A DNA stretch of 64,000 nt from Mesostigma viride (Eukaryota; Streptophyta; Mesostigmatophyceae; Mesostigmatales; Mesostigmataceae), in the NCBI GenBank assembly GCA_009746045.1, contig RPFO01000436.1:394501-458500 (forward strand), written 5' to 3'. The notes under the pieces are model-generated. The model was not told the origin of the DNA and searched no databases. It was given only the letters and a program-made list of their open reading frames with translations. Of the stretch, positions 43,601-55,059 are shown piece by piece; position 1 is the stretch's first letter; each line of letters opens with the position of its first letter. Both the position numbers and the translations under genes were made by a program.

Positions 43601-46290
43601 ACATACCAAAGTCACCCCGTGGAACGCTAGTTGGCGCTTGATGGCGTGTTCAGTCATGGGTATGAGGGTGATGCTACTGTAGTCATTATGACTGTGATCC
43701 TAAAGTGAAAGTGAGAAGTGCCTTATTGTATGCGTCGTGTATCTAAATAATATAATAACATAGTAGTGTATAATAACATAGTAGTATACACTCATGGCGT
43801 CCTGTATCTAAATAATATAATAACATAGTAGTGTATAATAACATAGTAGTATATACTCATGGCGTCCTGTATGTAAATAATATAATAACATAGTAGTGTA
43901 CATTCATGGCACCCTGTTATTATTGTCCAGTTTTGCGGTGCACTGTCTAGTCGATGTTGGCAGCTGGGTTGCTGAGTCGCACAACGGCCGACGGCCGGAT
44001 TGCCCCATGTGCGCTGTGTCGCCCGTTTTCCTCTGGTCGCCAGACGGCTGTTGGTTACTCAGGGTCATCCTGCTTACGATGAATCACCCCATTTGGCGGT
44101 GCACTGCCCCCCCCCCCACGGGGTTGCGGATGGATTCTGGATTACAAATGGCTAAACTATTTCTTGATGCAATGGACGGCTGTGTTGTGTTCCATCCCCC
44201 GGTGGCGGATGGCAGGCGACCCCAACGTTCCCGCGGGGCAGGTGTCGTGGATCGTGGACCCTGACACGGTGTGCGCGTCGCCCCCCAGGGACGCCAGGGA
44301 GGACGCGTTCATGCAGCTGCTGCAGCGCCAGGCGGGCGGGCAGTTTCAGGTGTCACACAGGTGCGCCCCTTGCCTTTGTGCCTCCTCTTTCATTCCCTTT
44401 TTCGCCTTGTTTTGTCCCTTTTTGGTGCCCCAGTTTTTTGTGTTGATTTTGTGCCTCCTTTCGTCCCTTTTCGGTGCCCCCATCGCTGCTTGTTTTTTTC
44501 CCTCCTTTTGTCCCTTTTTGGTGCCCCCATTTGAGCTTTTTTATGCCCTGTTTGCGCTTTGTTTGTGCCTTGTTTGGGGCTTTTTTGTGCTATAGCTTCA
44601 CAAGTGGGTGGACGCCAACATGTCATATCATATCATTTCATATCATATCATATCATATCATATCATATCATATCATATCATATCATATCATATCATATCA
44701 TATCATGTCATATCATATCATATCATATCATATCACATCACATCACATCACATCACATCACATCACATCACATCACATCACATCACATCACATCACATCA
44801 CATCACATCACATCACATCACATCACATCACATCACATCACATCACATCACATCACATCACATCACATCACATCACATCACATCAGATCAGATCAGATCA
44901 GATCAGATCAGATCAGATCAGATCAGATCAGATCAGATCAGATCAGATCAGATCAGATCAGATCAGATCAGATCAGATCAGATCAGATCAGATCAGATCA
45001 GATCAGATCAGATCAGATCAGATCAGATCAGATCAGATCAGATCAGATCAGATCATATCATATCATATCATATCATATCATATCATATCATATCATATCA
45101 TATCATATCATATCATATCATATCATATCATATCATATCATATCATATCATATCATATCATATCATATCATATCATTTGAAATGCTAGCGCGCCCTGCAT
45201 GCCTTGGCCCTGCGGATACCTGTCGAATACTTTGCCACAAGAGTACACGGCAGTTTGATGTTGTTTGTGCGACCGCCCAGCATGCCATGTTCATCCCCCC
45301 TGCGGAGCCATGGCATCCCCCCTGTGGAGTCCTGACAAACTACTCAACCACGAAGCAAGATGTAACAGCTGGGGATAGCCTCTCAATCCCTGCTATATTG
45401 GAAGTAGTAACAGCTGGAATAAGGATGGCAGTTTTGCATGGGAAGTAGTCAGAGCTGGAATAAGGATGGCAGTTTTGCATGGGAAGTAGTCAGGGCTGGA
45501 ATAAGGATGGCAGTTTTGCATGGGAAGTAGAAAGAGCTGGAATAAGGATGGCAGTTTTGAATTGGAAGTAGTAACAGCTGGAATAAGGATGGCAGTTTTG
45601 AATTGGAAGTAGTAACAGCTGGCAGAAGGATGGCAGTTTTGCATTGGAGGTAGTAACAGCTGGAATAAGGACGGCAGTTATGCATGGGAAGTAGTAAGAG
45701 CAATAATAAGGATGGCAGTTTTGCATTGGAAGTAGTAACGGCTGGAATGAGGATGGCAGTTTTGAATTGGAAGTAGTAACAGCTGGAATAAGGATGGCAG
45801 TTTTGCATTTTAAGTAGTAACAGCTGGAATAAGGATGGCAGTTATGCATGGGAAGTAGTAAGAGCAATAATAAGGATGGCAGTTTTGCATTGGAAGTAGT
45901 AAGAGTAATAAGCATGGCAGTTTTGCAGTGGAAGAAGGCGGAGATGATGGACCTTGTATTGGCTATCTGACAAATGCCTTTTCTTTCCTTGCCTTTCCAC
46001 AAATGCTATGTGTGGATTCATCCATGCGTATTCTTTTGCCTATTGGTTGCTTCTGTTGGGTTTTCACTTCCCTACCTGGGTGTGTTTGGTTACCGGTCGC
46101 TGGTTATGCCTGCAGCGTGCTCGGGCTGGGCACGATCGCGGGCCACGGCTACGTGCACCCGCAGCGGCTCCCTGGGCGGCTATTTGTGGAGACGGATGGC
46201 CACCTGGCGTTTCTGTGGGAGGACCACATGAACTTTGTCATCCGTTTCACGCGCGTGGACCTGGGAGAGCTTCAGTTAGCGGTTGTCTAG
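37651..46290 (+). CDS. F-box protein (FBXO31/plant F-box type), six exons
   Basis: Exons: 37651-37793, 37912-38065, 39187-39235, 40676-43311, 44216-44360, 46116-46290 (stop TAG). All junctions are GT-AG and the phases fit. Exon 1 encodes an F-box (MDQLPVDVLAHLLGQM ... DDCLWRRKC) that would bind Skp1 in an SCF ubiquitin ligase. Exon 2 gives NSWKAVYRVLEYTGRLIGVW, exon 3 GPDASIRGVRILPSAIG, and the start of exon 4 SDFKLLPALDFRVQPSG. The end of exon 4 (LAGLWKGMYGLHGLEMVHVA), exon 5 (GDPNVPAGQVSWIVDPD) and exon 6 (GTIAGHGYVHPQRLPG; HLAFLWEDHMNFVIRF) match the C-terminal substrate-side domain of FBXO31-like and plant F-box proteins. Between these parts exon 4 encodes ~820 residues of Gly/Ser/Ala/Asn/Asp-rich sequence. 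A frame change at the G14 run, 41555-41568, must be bridged (one base short, or two extra) for a ~1100-aa product. It may be an assembly error. Confidence 0.8.
38225..38335. repeat. 57-bp direct duplication in F-box intron 2
   Basis: CAGGGCACGCCACGCCAGTT and GGCCATGGAACGGATGCTTG recur once, about 57 bp apart. Confidence 0.8.
39030..39180. repeat. 57-bp tandem repeat abutting the exon 3 acceptor
   Basis: Three to four copies of TTGGCTACTGGCTGTTGCTC + TTTGCATCTGCTCTGATTAC. The last, partial unit (TTGGCTACTGCTGG) runs into the acceptor at 39186, so it provides its pyrimidine tract. Confidence 0.85.
39340..39620. repeat. ~45-bp repeat (GACTTGATTACTGTTTGTTG)
   Basis: Six diverged copies of a GGACTTGATTACTGTTTGTT + GGACNCNAATTAAAACTT unit in F-box intron 3. 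Confidence 0.85.
40270..40620. repeat. 33-bp tandem repeat (AATAATCGTTCATGTCACCA)
   Basis: About ten copies of a 33-bp unit ending TCGTTCGGCTTCT in F-box intron 3, finishing about 50 bp before the exon 4 acceptor. Confidence 0.9.
43478..43520 (+). repeat. Echo of the F-box exon 4 end with donor
   Basis: It reads TCGGGCGGACGCATCAAAGC, then CACCAGGCTGGTCG|GTGCGT, parallel to the real end TCGGGCGGGCGCATCAAGGC and CACCAAGCTGATTG|GTACGT (43278-43317). Phase and coding sense (SGGRIKATRLVG) are kept. There is no obvious acceptor just upstream. Confidence 0.75.
43735..43915. repeat. AT-rich ~65-bp repeat (TAATATAATAACATAGTAGT)
   Basis: Three copies of a unit with ATGGCGTCCTGTATCTAAAT and internal ATAACATAGTAGTGTATA duplications, in F-box intron 4. 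Confidence 0.85.
44626..45175. repeat. Pentanucleotide array in four pure blocks
   Basis: TATCA (44626-44735, a few variants), then 30 x CATCA (44736-44885), 34 x GATCA (44886-45055) and 24 x TATCA (45056-45175). Only the first base differs between blocks and the borders are sharp. It lies in F-box intron 5. The long S-H-H-I-T ORFs are artefacts. Confidence 0.97.
45395..45930. repeat. 41-bp tandem array (GGAAGTAGTAACAGCTGGAA)
   Basis: About 13 copies of a 41-bp unit (GGAAGTAGTAACAGCTGGAA + TAAGGATGGCAGTTTTGCAT) in F-box intron 5, about 185 bp before the last exon. Confidence 0.95.
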
Positions 46291-47400
46291 ACAATAAATC
46301 AAACTTGCCTATATTGCTGTTGATCGTGTCGATGAGATGAACAGCACGGGTTCAAGGTCTGGAAAGTTACCACCATTGAGCCCAGCATGAGGCGGCCACT
46401 AATAAAGATGGTCCTTCCAGTTTTCTAGAATTGAGCTTGGGAATATGTGGGTTTTCGCGTAGGCATCTGTTATCAACTGTACAAACGGTTATCGGTATGC
46501 AGACAGGATGGACGTCCAGGGATGAATTGGGATGAACAATGATGAACAGGGACGTCAAGGTATGAATGAGATTGAATCATGCTTTGGAGGAGCTTAGATG
46601 TGTGTTCTTTGCCGCTATGGCCCTTTTTTGTCGGTGATGTGCAGCGCATGGAAGTGTTAGGGTTGGAGCAAGTGAGAAAACCAATCAACTTGTATCACTT
46701 GACTGTGAAACTGATGCCGTTACACAGAACACTGGGCTGTGCAACACCGGGGCTCAGGGCAGAAAAGTTGCCTGTGAAGCCAGGTGCATGATACAAGGTG
46801 ATTATGGAATGGCTGCATCGGTGCTGCACACGGTGGAATTTGCGAATTGCGGTGGCAATGAAGGGATTGATATGGGAATGTTTGCTGGCACCATCGTTGT
46901 CGGTTTGATTGGGCTGTTGTGATAGAGTGTTCAATTTGAAAGAATGACCCTTGGCTTGATGGCGATGGTGAAAATTTTGGTACTGCAAACTCTGATTATA
47001 TTATTTGAAATGGAATCAATTACGGTGACATGGTGTTATGAGCAAGCTAGTGCTGTGAAGTTTTACTGTTTTACTTTTCTATTTCTTCTTGTCATTCTTA
47101 TACTACTATATATTCAGTGTCCCATGCCGGCTGTAGTTGTTTGGTCGTGGTATCTCTTGTTACAGTAGCGTTGGCTTTGTTTATTTTTACGTGGGTGCCT
47201 TGACTCTGATGTAAGTAATTATATTTTTTAATATATAATTTGATATTTTTTAATATATATTCATTGAGAATGATAAATTACGGAGGTGAGATTGGCATGT
47301 AACATAAGGAAAACCCCGAAAAGAAGAAGAACCCTGAAGAAATTAATAGTAATCTGACACGGACATCCAAGGATCACGCCAGCTGCTCAAGGTACAACTA
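46291..47400. other. 3' flank of the F-box gene, no further gene seen
   Basis: An AATAAA lies a few bases after the stop and a TGTAA near 47300. The sequence is AT-rich with no convincing frame. Confidence 0.35.
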
Positions 47401-47479
47401 ACTACATCACAAAACTAAGACACGCAGCAACATCGCTGCCGGGCCTTGAGCCACGAGCCACCAGCCACGAGCCAAGAGC

Positions 47480-48190
47480 CACGAGCCACGAGGTAGCCAT
47501 GGCTGACGGCGGAGCTCATAACTTTCACGTTTGGGCACCAAATTCGGCTGTGAATATCACAATCGCTTCGTCTTTCTAAGATGCACACGCTGATATAATT
47601 TTCTGAAGCTATTACGCAATATATGACGAGCAAACGCTCCTCTACGCAACGCAGCCTGGCGGCTGCACTAAGCCCTGAAAATACGTCTGCAGCTCTGGCT
47701 GCAGCTTCGCCCTCGGGTCCAGCAGGCAGCGGTGACACTAGTCGTGCACTGGTGGTCGCCCAGATCCCTCCCGGGCATAATGCCTCGCCCTCTGCATCGC
47801 CTGAGCCCAAGCGCAGCCGCCCAGCCGAACCTAGCTGGTCTGAGCGCGACTTTGACGTCGACAGGTTATTTTCCACCTTAGACGTCGACAGACCCGGCTA
47901 TTTCGACATGCCACCCATCAAGATACTGGAGCTCGTGTTTTTACGGGCCACACGCCTCGCTGCTGGCCCTGTGCCAGCGCCTCCACGATCATTACTGATC
48001 GCCTTCGCAATGGAGTTGACGGCCGGTTTTCCCACCGCGGACCTGACCACCTGCCCGGCTGGTCTCGCCCTCGCCTTCAGCTCGCCGCTCTCTTTTCCAT
48101 CCTTCCTCTGCCGATGACCTCTGGGTCCCCTCCCCCTTGACCAAATCCACCTTCCTCCTCCACCTTCAAGAAGCCATCTCACAGCACGTG
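47480..48190 (+). pseudogene. L1-like ORF1 5' region, copy B
   Basis: It begins with the 5' leader shared by the other copies (CATAACTTTCACGTTTGGGC, also at 54085-54110 and 16500-16520 on the minus strand). It opens MTSKRSSTQRSLAAALSPEN with ASPSASPEPKRSRPAEPSW, the ORF1 N-terminus. The frame stops at 48117 and the RNA-binding part is missing, so it is a 3'-truncated relic. Confidence 0.6.
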
Positions 48191-48199
48191 AGGCCCCTA

Positions 48200-48456
48200 A
48201 TTAATTAATTAAGAACATAGCTCCGTGGGGAGCATATGTAACACATAGCCCTGAGAAAGGGGCATCTATGGGTTTTAGATACAGTCTGGGCTACAACCTG
48301 CAGGTGTAGGATGTAAACTAGCACCTGCTCTGGGTGCACAAGGTGCACCTGCACCACCGTGATGGGTCATGCATCCGGATCAGGCACACACAGGGCGGGG
48401 TGGGGAGCTGGCCTAGAAGGCCTGCATGTCATATGGGGTGGAAGATACATATAGCT
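48200..48456. repeat. Dispersed retroelement flank
   Basis: CACATAGCCCTGAGAAAGGG and GGATGTAAACTAGCACCTGC are shared with 11.85-11.95 and 14.3-14.75 kb. It starts at a TTAATTAATTAA tract. Confidence 0.6.
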
Positions 48457-49587
48457 ATACAAGCGCTAGGGCAGTCTCGAGTGGACACGTGTGTAGTACT
48501 CCTACACACAGATCTCGAGTGATTTATCTAGTACCAAATCCGACAGGCTTGCATCACTCCCCGGAAAGGAGAACTTTTGCGGATGACTGTAGGTGTAAGT
48601 TGGCGATGCCATGGTAACCGGAGACGTCCGTCCTATAGTCAGCGAAAGTTGGTGCGAGAGGTCCCCAGTTCGATTACGGTCGGATTCACTTGCAGATCGC
48701 GTTTTTCCGCGTTTTCCGCGGCCCGGCCCTGAACGCAAGCGGTTTTCACCTTTGCGGAGTGCCTGATCAGAATATACGCTTGGCTGATTTCGTTAGTACC
48801 GGCTACGCCCCCTTCTAATAAAGAAGGATCCAGCCGTGTTCAGCCCGTCTCACGTTTCGAGACTGAACAAGTCTCGAGTGGACACGTGTGTAGTACTCCT
48901 ACACACAGATCTCGAGTGATTTATCTAGTACCAAATCCGACAGGCTTGCATCACTCCCCGGAAAGGAGAACTTTTGCGGATGACTGTAGGTGTAAGTTGG
49001 CGATGCCATGGTAACCGGAGACGTCCGTCCTATAGTCAGCGAAAGTTGGTGCGAGAGGTCCCCAGTTCGATTACGGTCGGATTCACTTGCAGATCGCGTT
49101 TTTCCGCGTTTTCCGCGGCCCGGCCCTGAACGCAAGCGGTTTTCACCTTTGCGGAGTGCCTGATCAGAATATACGCTTGGCTGATTTCGTTAGTACCGGC
49201 TACGCCCCCTTCTAATAAAGAAGGATCCAGCCGTGTTCAGCCCGTCTCACGTTTCGAGACTGAACAAGTCTCGAGTGGACACGTGTGTAGTACTCCTACA
49301 CACAGATCTCGAGTGATTTATCTAGTACCAAATCCGACAGGCTTGCATCACTCCCCGGAAAGGAGAACTTTTGCGGATGACTGTAGGTGTAAGTTGGCGA
49401 TGCCATGGTAACCGGAGACGTCCGTCCTATAGTCAGCGAAAGTTGGTGCGAGAGGTCCCCAGTTCGATTACGGTCGGATTCACTTGCAGATCGCGTTTTT
49501 CCGCGTTTTCCGCGGCCCGGCCCTGAACGCAAGCGGTTTTCACCTTTGCGGAGTGCCTGATCAGAAGAAAATACAAGCGCTAGGGCA
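48457..49587. mobile_element. SINE-like trimer (397-bp unit) with 17-bp target duplication
   Basis: Three direct copies with period 397 bp (starts near 48474, 48871, 49268; the third ends at ~49566). The array is bracketed by the perfect 17-bp repeat ATACAAGCGCTAGGGCA (48457-48473 and 49571-49587), and the right end reads GAAGAAA before the duplication. Each unit has CCCCAGTTCGATTACGGTCG. A solo copy at 50.1 kb has CAGTTCGATTCCGG, a good polymerase III B-box. A TCCGTCC/GGTCGGA pairing around it resembles a tRNA acceptor. Taken together it is most likely a tRNA-derived SINE. The ORFs inside are not genes. Confidence 0.7.
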
Positions 49588-50112
49588 TGGCTTCTCAACA
49601 GAGAGTGACTCTCTGCACAGGCAGAGCATGGCTAAATGCTTAGTGCAACATCCATGGGGGTCCCATTATAGGCATGGCTAGGCTAAACTCTAAAGGCGTC
49701 ATCCATGGGGGGCCGGCATCCACGGCCGGGTATGGCTGACGGCGGAGCTCAGATCTTTTGCGTCTGAGCCCCGAATTCGGTCAGACCACTTGCATTCGAT
49801 GCGCTTTTTTGATTCGCACATGCCAGTATAATCGGTTACAGCTAAAACGCAGTGTTGCCAAAGTTAATTAATTAATTACACACGTGTGCTCCCGTTGGGG
49901 AGTCACGGAGCACCGAAGTGCTTTTAATCCCTGTGCGTGCACTACATACAGGAGAAAGGGCAGAGACCCCCAGTCTCCTTCATGCCAAAGGCATGCCACA
50001 GCTGCATTCGGGCGCGCTAGCTTAAAGGACAGGCTAACGATCCGGCAAACTGTGGGTGCAATAAGACCCATGTAAGCGTGGCATAACAAGTAGCGTGGGC
50101 AAGTACTCTGAA

Positions 50113-50399
50113 CATAGCCAGGTAGTACTCCTACACACAGATCTCGAGTGATTTATCTAGTACCAAATCCGAAAGGCTTGCATCACTCCCCGGACAGGAG
50201 AACTTTTGCGGATGACTGTAGGTGTAAGTTGGCGATGCCATGGTAACCGGAGACGTCCGTCCTATAGTCAGCAAAATTGGTGCGAGAGGTCCCCAGTTCG
50301 ATTCCGGTCGGATTCATTTGCAGATCGCGTTTTCCGCGTTTTCCGCGGCCCGGCACTGAACGCAAAGGTTTTCACCTTTGCGGAGTGCCTGATCAGAAT
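50113..50399. mobile_element. SINE-like element, 5'-truncated solo copy
   Basis: It starts inside the 397-bp unit (GTAGTACTCCTACACACAGA) and ends at CCTGATCAGA like the trimer's last unit. It is flanked by ATAGCCAGG on both sides (50115 side and 50398). The uninterrupted sequence CATAGCCAGAACGTAGCATG exists at ~12322. 5' truncation is expected for target-primed insertion. Confidence 0.65.
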
Positions 50400-50680
50400 A
50401 GCCAGGGCGTAGCATGGCTGTACAAGGGCTAAGCTAAGGCTATGGCTGGTTGTGTACCGTGCGTTTGCGGCATGTGACTAGGTACATGTTGGCACAGCTA
50501 GGCAAACAGTCTAAGCATGGTGGCTGCCTTAGCGGCAGTGACTCCAATGGTTACAAGCTAGGGCTATTGCTATTCTAGCCCGCTGGGGGCGACGTCCACA
50601 TCTTGTGGTTGATCATCAGGTCCCCGCCCCTCCAGTACACCTTGGGCTTCTGGGGGTTGCCAAAGTTACGCACGTGACAA
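50400..50680. repeat. Retroelement flank shared with 12.3-12.6 kb
   Basis: GGGCTAAGCTAAGGCTATGG and GGTTGATCATCAGGTCCCCG occur in the same order at 12355-12600, and inverted at 52020-52240. Confidence 0.65.
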
Positions 50681-52080
50681 GCAGCTATGACGACCCCAAA
50701 AGTAAAACGGGGTTTGGAAAAGGAGCTTTCCGGCTCCCAGCCCAACCCGCTCGCCATCGTCCTTGCCCAGCCGCCTGGGCTCGCAACATCGCCAGCAAAA
50801 CCATCGCCAAGCGCCTCGCCCGAGCCCAAGAAACCCTGCCACGACCACAAATGGCGAAGGTGTACACCTACCTGATTACGACCGCTTTTCTTTTCAGCAC
50901 TGGCTAGAGCTGACCACAGAAGAATGCGCCGAAATAGTGCGTTTCTTGGCACAAGAACGCAATTAAGCTCCATGCATGGGGCCACAGGGCCCATCCCCGA
51001 CGAGAACATGGAGAGGTTCTTTACCAGGGGATCGAGAGCTCAACCACCGCCTCGCCATCCTGTGCAGCTTCTACCAGCTACCTATGGCCAAAATCGACGC
51101 CAAGATCCGCGCCCCAGCCCAGCCTGCGCGGCCGACAGCCACAATGATCGGCTTCCTCCCTCTGCAAGGATGACATCCGAGCAGTGCTGGAGGAGCACAT
51201 GACCTGGCCGTTGGCCGAGAAGCTGACCTCGCTGAACACGACGCTCAACACGGTGGAGGCCCGGGTCTCCAATATGTGGAGACCAAGGTCGTCCACAAGC
51301 TCCAGCCCCAGTTCACGACGCTGCACACCGCGGCGCAGGCATCTGAGACGCACGCTGCACCTGTCTCTCGCCTTAACCAGGTGGAGGGCAAGTGCGGCGT
51401 GCTCATGAAGAAGCTTGAAGCCATCACCGCCCACACCGAGGCCCTTGCCTCACAGGTCCCAACTAAAGATAGCGGAGCAGACGGCCACCATCGCATCCCA
51501 GGCACCCCGGCTGGATGCTGGTGACCTCCCGCCCCTCTCCTATGCGGACCTGCTGCGGACAGCGACCGCCTCCACCACCGACGCCATCGCTACGAAGCTC
51601 CAGGAGCTTGAAGACCTTCAGCCAGGCTCAACAACGGGAGGCCACCGACCGCGCCCGCTGCGACTGCCGGGCATGGTGCTGCGTCGCTTCCCCCAGAAGC
51701 CAGGTGAGACGTCAACCTCCCTTGCCGACGAGCTTAAGGACCAGCTCCTTACCCTCATGGGCCTGGTAGGTGAGGTAGAACTGCGTGGGTGCCCGACCGC
51801 CTTCCCCACTCACGGAACAAGGCGGCTCCCCCACCAGTCCTGCTCACCTTCCCCTCCCGTGAGGACAAGCAGCGGACGTTCCTCTCTCGTCGCAAGCGGT
51901 TGCACGACCTCACCTGGACGCTGGACGACGACCTGACCCCCGCTCAGCAGCAGCAGCGACGTGACCCAGTGGCTTGAATACCTCCGCCACAAGCAGGACC
52001 CCCGGAGAAGCCCAAGGTGTACTGGAGGGGCGGGGACCTGATGATCAACCACAAGATGTGGACGCCCCCAGCGGGCTACA
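50680..52080 (+). pseudogene. L1-like ORF1 relic, copy C (near full length)
   Basis: Across frames the plus strand encodes an N-terminus (SGSQPNPLAIVLAQPPG, SPSASPEPKKP), a helical central part (VEGKCGVLMKKLEAITAH), and the C-terminal RNA-binding-like region (TSLADELKDQLLTLMGLVG; SRRKRLHDLTWTLDDDLTPA; PKVYWRGGDLMINHKMW). At least five frameshifts or stops break it. The domain order (linker, coiled coil, RRM-like, C-terminal) is that of L1 ORF1 proteins. Confidence 0.7.
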
Positions 52081-52084
52081 ATAG

Positions 52085-52530
52085 CTTGTAGCCCTAGCTT
52101 GACTTCATTGGTAGTCACTGCCGCCATGGCAGCCATGCTTAGAATGTTAGCCCATAGTTGTGCCACCTTACCTAGTCACGTGCACCGCTAACGCACGGTA
52201 CACAACCAGCCATAGCCTTAGCTTAGCCCTTGTACAGCCATGCTACGTCCTGGCTTTTATCAGATTACTTGCCCACGCTACTTGTTATGCCACGCTTACA
52301 TGGGTCTTATTGCACCCACAGTTTGCCGGATCGTTAGCGTGTCCGTTTAGCTAGAGTGCCCGCATGCAGCTGTGGCATGCCTTTGGCATGAAGGAGACTG
52401 GGGGTCTCTGCCCTTTCTCCTGTTGTGCACACACAGGGATTAAAAGCACTTCGGTGCTCCGTGACTCCCCAACGTACGGGAGCACGTGTTTAATTAATTA
52501 ACTAATTAATGGGGGGGCATTATGGGCGCA
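52085..52530. repeat. Retroelement flank (inverse of 12.2-12.5 and 50.4-50.5 kb)
   Basis: CCTAGTCACGTGCACCGCTA and CCATAGCCTTAGCTTAGCCC are reverse complements of sequence near 12.40 and 12.36 kb. 52300-52500 matches 49860-50060 in inverse. It ends at TTAATTAATTAACTAATTAA. Confidence 0.65.
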
Positions 52531-52534
52531 CATG

Positions 52535-54000
52535 CGCGTAGGCCGTGGACGTGCTAGGCTAAGCCTGACTAATCTACACTACTGTTATATATTCCCTAGA
52601 CTGAGTTTGCTGGCCAGGGTGGCAGGAGGTGCCTGCCAGGGCTTGTGGTCAACGTGGATGACCGCCCCCCTCTCTCTGAGTATACCGGTTTCCCCCCTGC
52701 GCTCTGCCGGAGCTGAAGGTACGTAGGTCGGCCATAGCTCGCGTCGCTGTTGTCAGTGCTGGGCCAGGATCAAGTCGTCGTCTAGCGTGTAACGAGTCAG
52801 CGAGAGCTTCTTGCGGCATTTAATAAGGAACGACAGCTTGTCCGCCATGTACTTAAATTGGTGAGGAGCACGGGTGCCGGGCCAGCCTTACCCCGCGCGC
52901 GGGGGAGGCGGACAGCCGACATCCGCAGCTCACCAGTGAGTTGCATGGGGGCAAGAATGCATATGTCGCGCTTCAATGCCGTGAGAAGGCTCGTCGAGGT
53001 CTCGTCGGCCGGCTGGTCGAAGTGCTTGACTATGACGTTGTGGCTGCGCTCAGTCGAGTTCGGCCTCCTCACGAAGGTCGAGCGCTTGTTGCTTGAGCTT
53101 CGCCGCGCTGGTGGAGGTGCCTGGAGGTGGTGTGGTGCAAGTCCGCCCAGGTCTGGGTGGGAGGAGCATCGCTGGCCGGGCCAGCGGATGCCGGCTGGGC
53201 AGCGATGTCCTTCACCGCCTGGGCGGTGAGGCCTGCGGTGTTTTGCAAGCACTCAAGCTAGGGCGGTGGCGGTGGCTTGGAGGCGCTGGTCGAGGTCGAG
53301 GAGCTGGGCCTTGATGTCGGCACTGGAGGCGGAAATGGCAGTGGATCGAGGTGGAGGCGGCCGGTGGCATGGAAAGGTGAGGTAGCTCAGTAGCCAGCGT
53401 GCCTCCCATTGCTCAGTGCCACATCGGCAGCAAGGGGGGTCACGTGCATGCTGCTGAAAGGCTTCCGTAAGGATGGAACGGAGTGTGGGTGTGGAAATGG
53501 ATGGAGCCCAGATTTCGCCATCAGAGCGCTGGAGAAGGGAGCAGAGGATGATGTGTTGGAGTTGCATGGGGGCGGGCCGGGGCACCCGAACAGAAAGCTG
53601 GGTCCGCTGACCCAGGTGCCGTCGGGGTGGATGAGGCGATCTGATGATGATGTGTCGTGGAGATGGAGGCACAGGTCGTAAAGCGTGGCGTAGTGACTCC
53701 CCATAGAAGAGGCAATGCATGCCAGTTGCCGGGGACATGTTGGTCCAGTCGTGATCGGCGACCTGGAAAGGTTGGGGCCGAAAGCGCGGTTCTGTTGGGC
53801 GCGCTTCTGCTGGGCGACTGCGTTTAGGATCAGGCGATGACGATGGCGAGGCCGCAGGAGCCGAGTGCACTACCGATGCTTGAGTAGTGGCCTCGCTGCC
53901 TGGCAGGCCGGGCGGAACTGCAGCCGGAGCTGCAGGCGAATTTTGTTGGCTCATCGCAGGCTGCCGCCAGGCTGCGTTGCGTAGTCGAGCGTTTGCTCGT
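52535..54000 (-). pseudogene. L1-like ORF1 relic, copy D (best-kept N-terminus)
   Basis: The minus strand opens at 53954 with MSQQNSPAAPAAVPPG, followed by PDPKRSRPAEARPTEPRF, MHCLFYGESLRHALRPVPP and LQHIILCSLLQRSDGEIWAP, a Pro-rich linker, then SHNVIVKHFDQPADE and LTGELRMSAVRLPRARGKA toward 52.8 kb. Two or more frameshifts separate the parts. The leader 54000-54130 is shared with copy B. Confidence 0.7.
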
Positions 54001-54179
54001 CATAATATTGCGTTTTACTTTCGGAAAAGTATATCAGCGCATGTGCGTCTTGAACGACGAAGCGATAGAGATATTCACGGCCGAATTTGGTGCCCAAACG
54101 TGAAAGTTATGAGCTCCGCCGTCAGCCATGGCTACCTCGTGGCTCGTGGCTCGTGGCTCGTGTACACATGTAGTGATGC

Positions 54180-54965
54180 CCCTAGCTGCAGATGACAGTG
54201 GCAGCTGTGGGCCGCATGCTGGCTGCTGAGCTCCCCGCCATCCCCACCGCCACCGCCACCGGCCCTCCTCGCCTCCACCCCACACACACACACACCGCCT
54301 CCACCGACTCCATCACCGCCCAGCTCCGCGACATCAACCAGCGCCTCCAGGACAGCGCCATCGCCATCGGATGCCTGCAAAACACCGCAGGCATCACGGC
54401 CCAGGCGGTGAAGGACATATTGCCGCCAAGCCAGCCCCCGCTGGCCTGGCTGGCGATGCTCCCCCGGCCCCCCACTACCTAGCTGGGCGGACATGCAACA
54501 CACCACCTCCACCACCTCCGCCGTCGCAGCCCAGCTCCATCGGCAGACGCTTGACCTCCGCGAGGAGGCCGATCGAGCTCGCCAAGCGCAGCCTCAACGT
54601 CATCGTCAAGAACTTCGACATGGAGGAAGGTGAGAACTCCGCGAAGCTTGCCCGTGCTTTTGAGAGAGAAATCCTTGGTCGCATGGGCCTTACTGGTGAG
54701 ATCGAGCTGGTCGCCCACCGCCTTCCCCGCGCGCGGGGTAAGGCAGGGGCGCCCCTGCTCCTTCTCACCTTGAAGAACCCGGCGGACGAGATTTCTTTTC
54801 TCAGACGCCGCAAGCGGCTCGAGAAGACTCAATTCACCCTTGACGACGACTTGACCCTGGCGCAGCAGCTGACGGCGACGGGAGCTATGGCCGACCTACC
54901 TCCAGCTCCGGCAGACCAAGGTGGGGCAGCCGGTGTCCTGGAAGGGGGCCATGTATTATAGGCCA
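54180..54965 (+). pseudogene. L1-like ORF1 relic, copy E (C-terminal half)
   Basis: The plus strand encodes a linker (DINQRLQDSAIAIGCLQ), then SLNVIVKNFDMEEGENSAKL, FEREILGRMGLTGEIELVAH, PLLLLTLKNPADEISFLRR and TQFTLDDDLTLAQQL. This is the clearest view of the L1-ORF1-like RNA-binding domain in the window. 5'-truncated. One frame change near 54480. Confidence 0.75.
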
Positions 54966-55059
54966 TATACCCCTTCTCAGGGATATGTGCTACATATACT
55001 CCCAACGGAGTTGTGTTACACTGTTCAATTCAATTCCATTCAATCGCTGCCGGCCCACC

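Noticed and set aside
44474..45448. 324-aa ORF rich in Ser-His-Ile-Thr
   Set aside because: Translation of the pentamer array inside an F-box intron; no independent coding evidence.
48502..49598. Identical 78-aa ORFs (one extended to 100 aa) on the minus strand
   Set aside because: They sit in the SINE-like units and repeat with them every 397 bp; no protein character.
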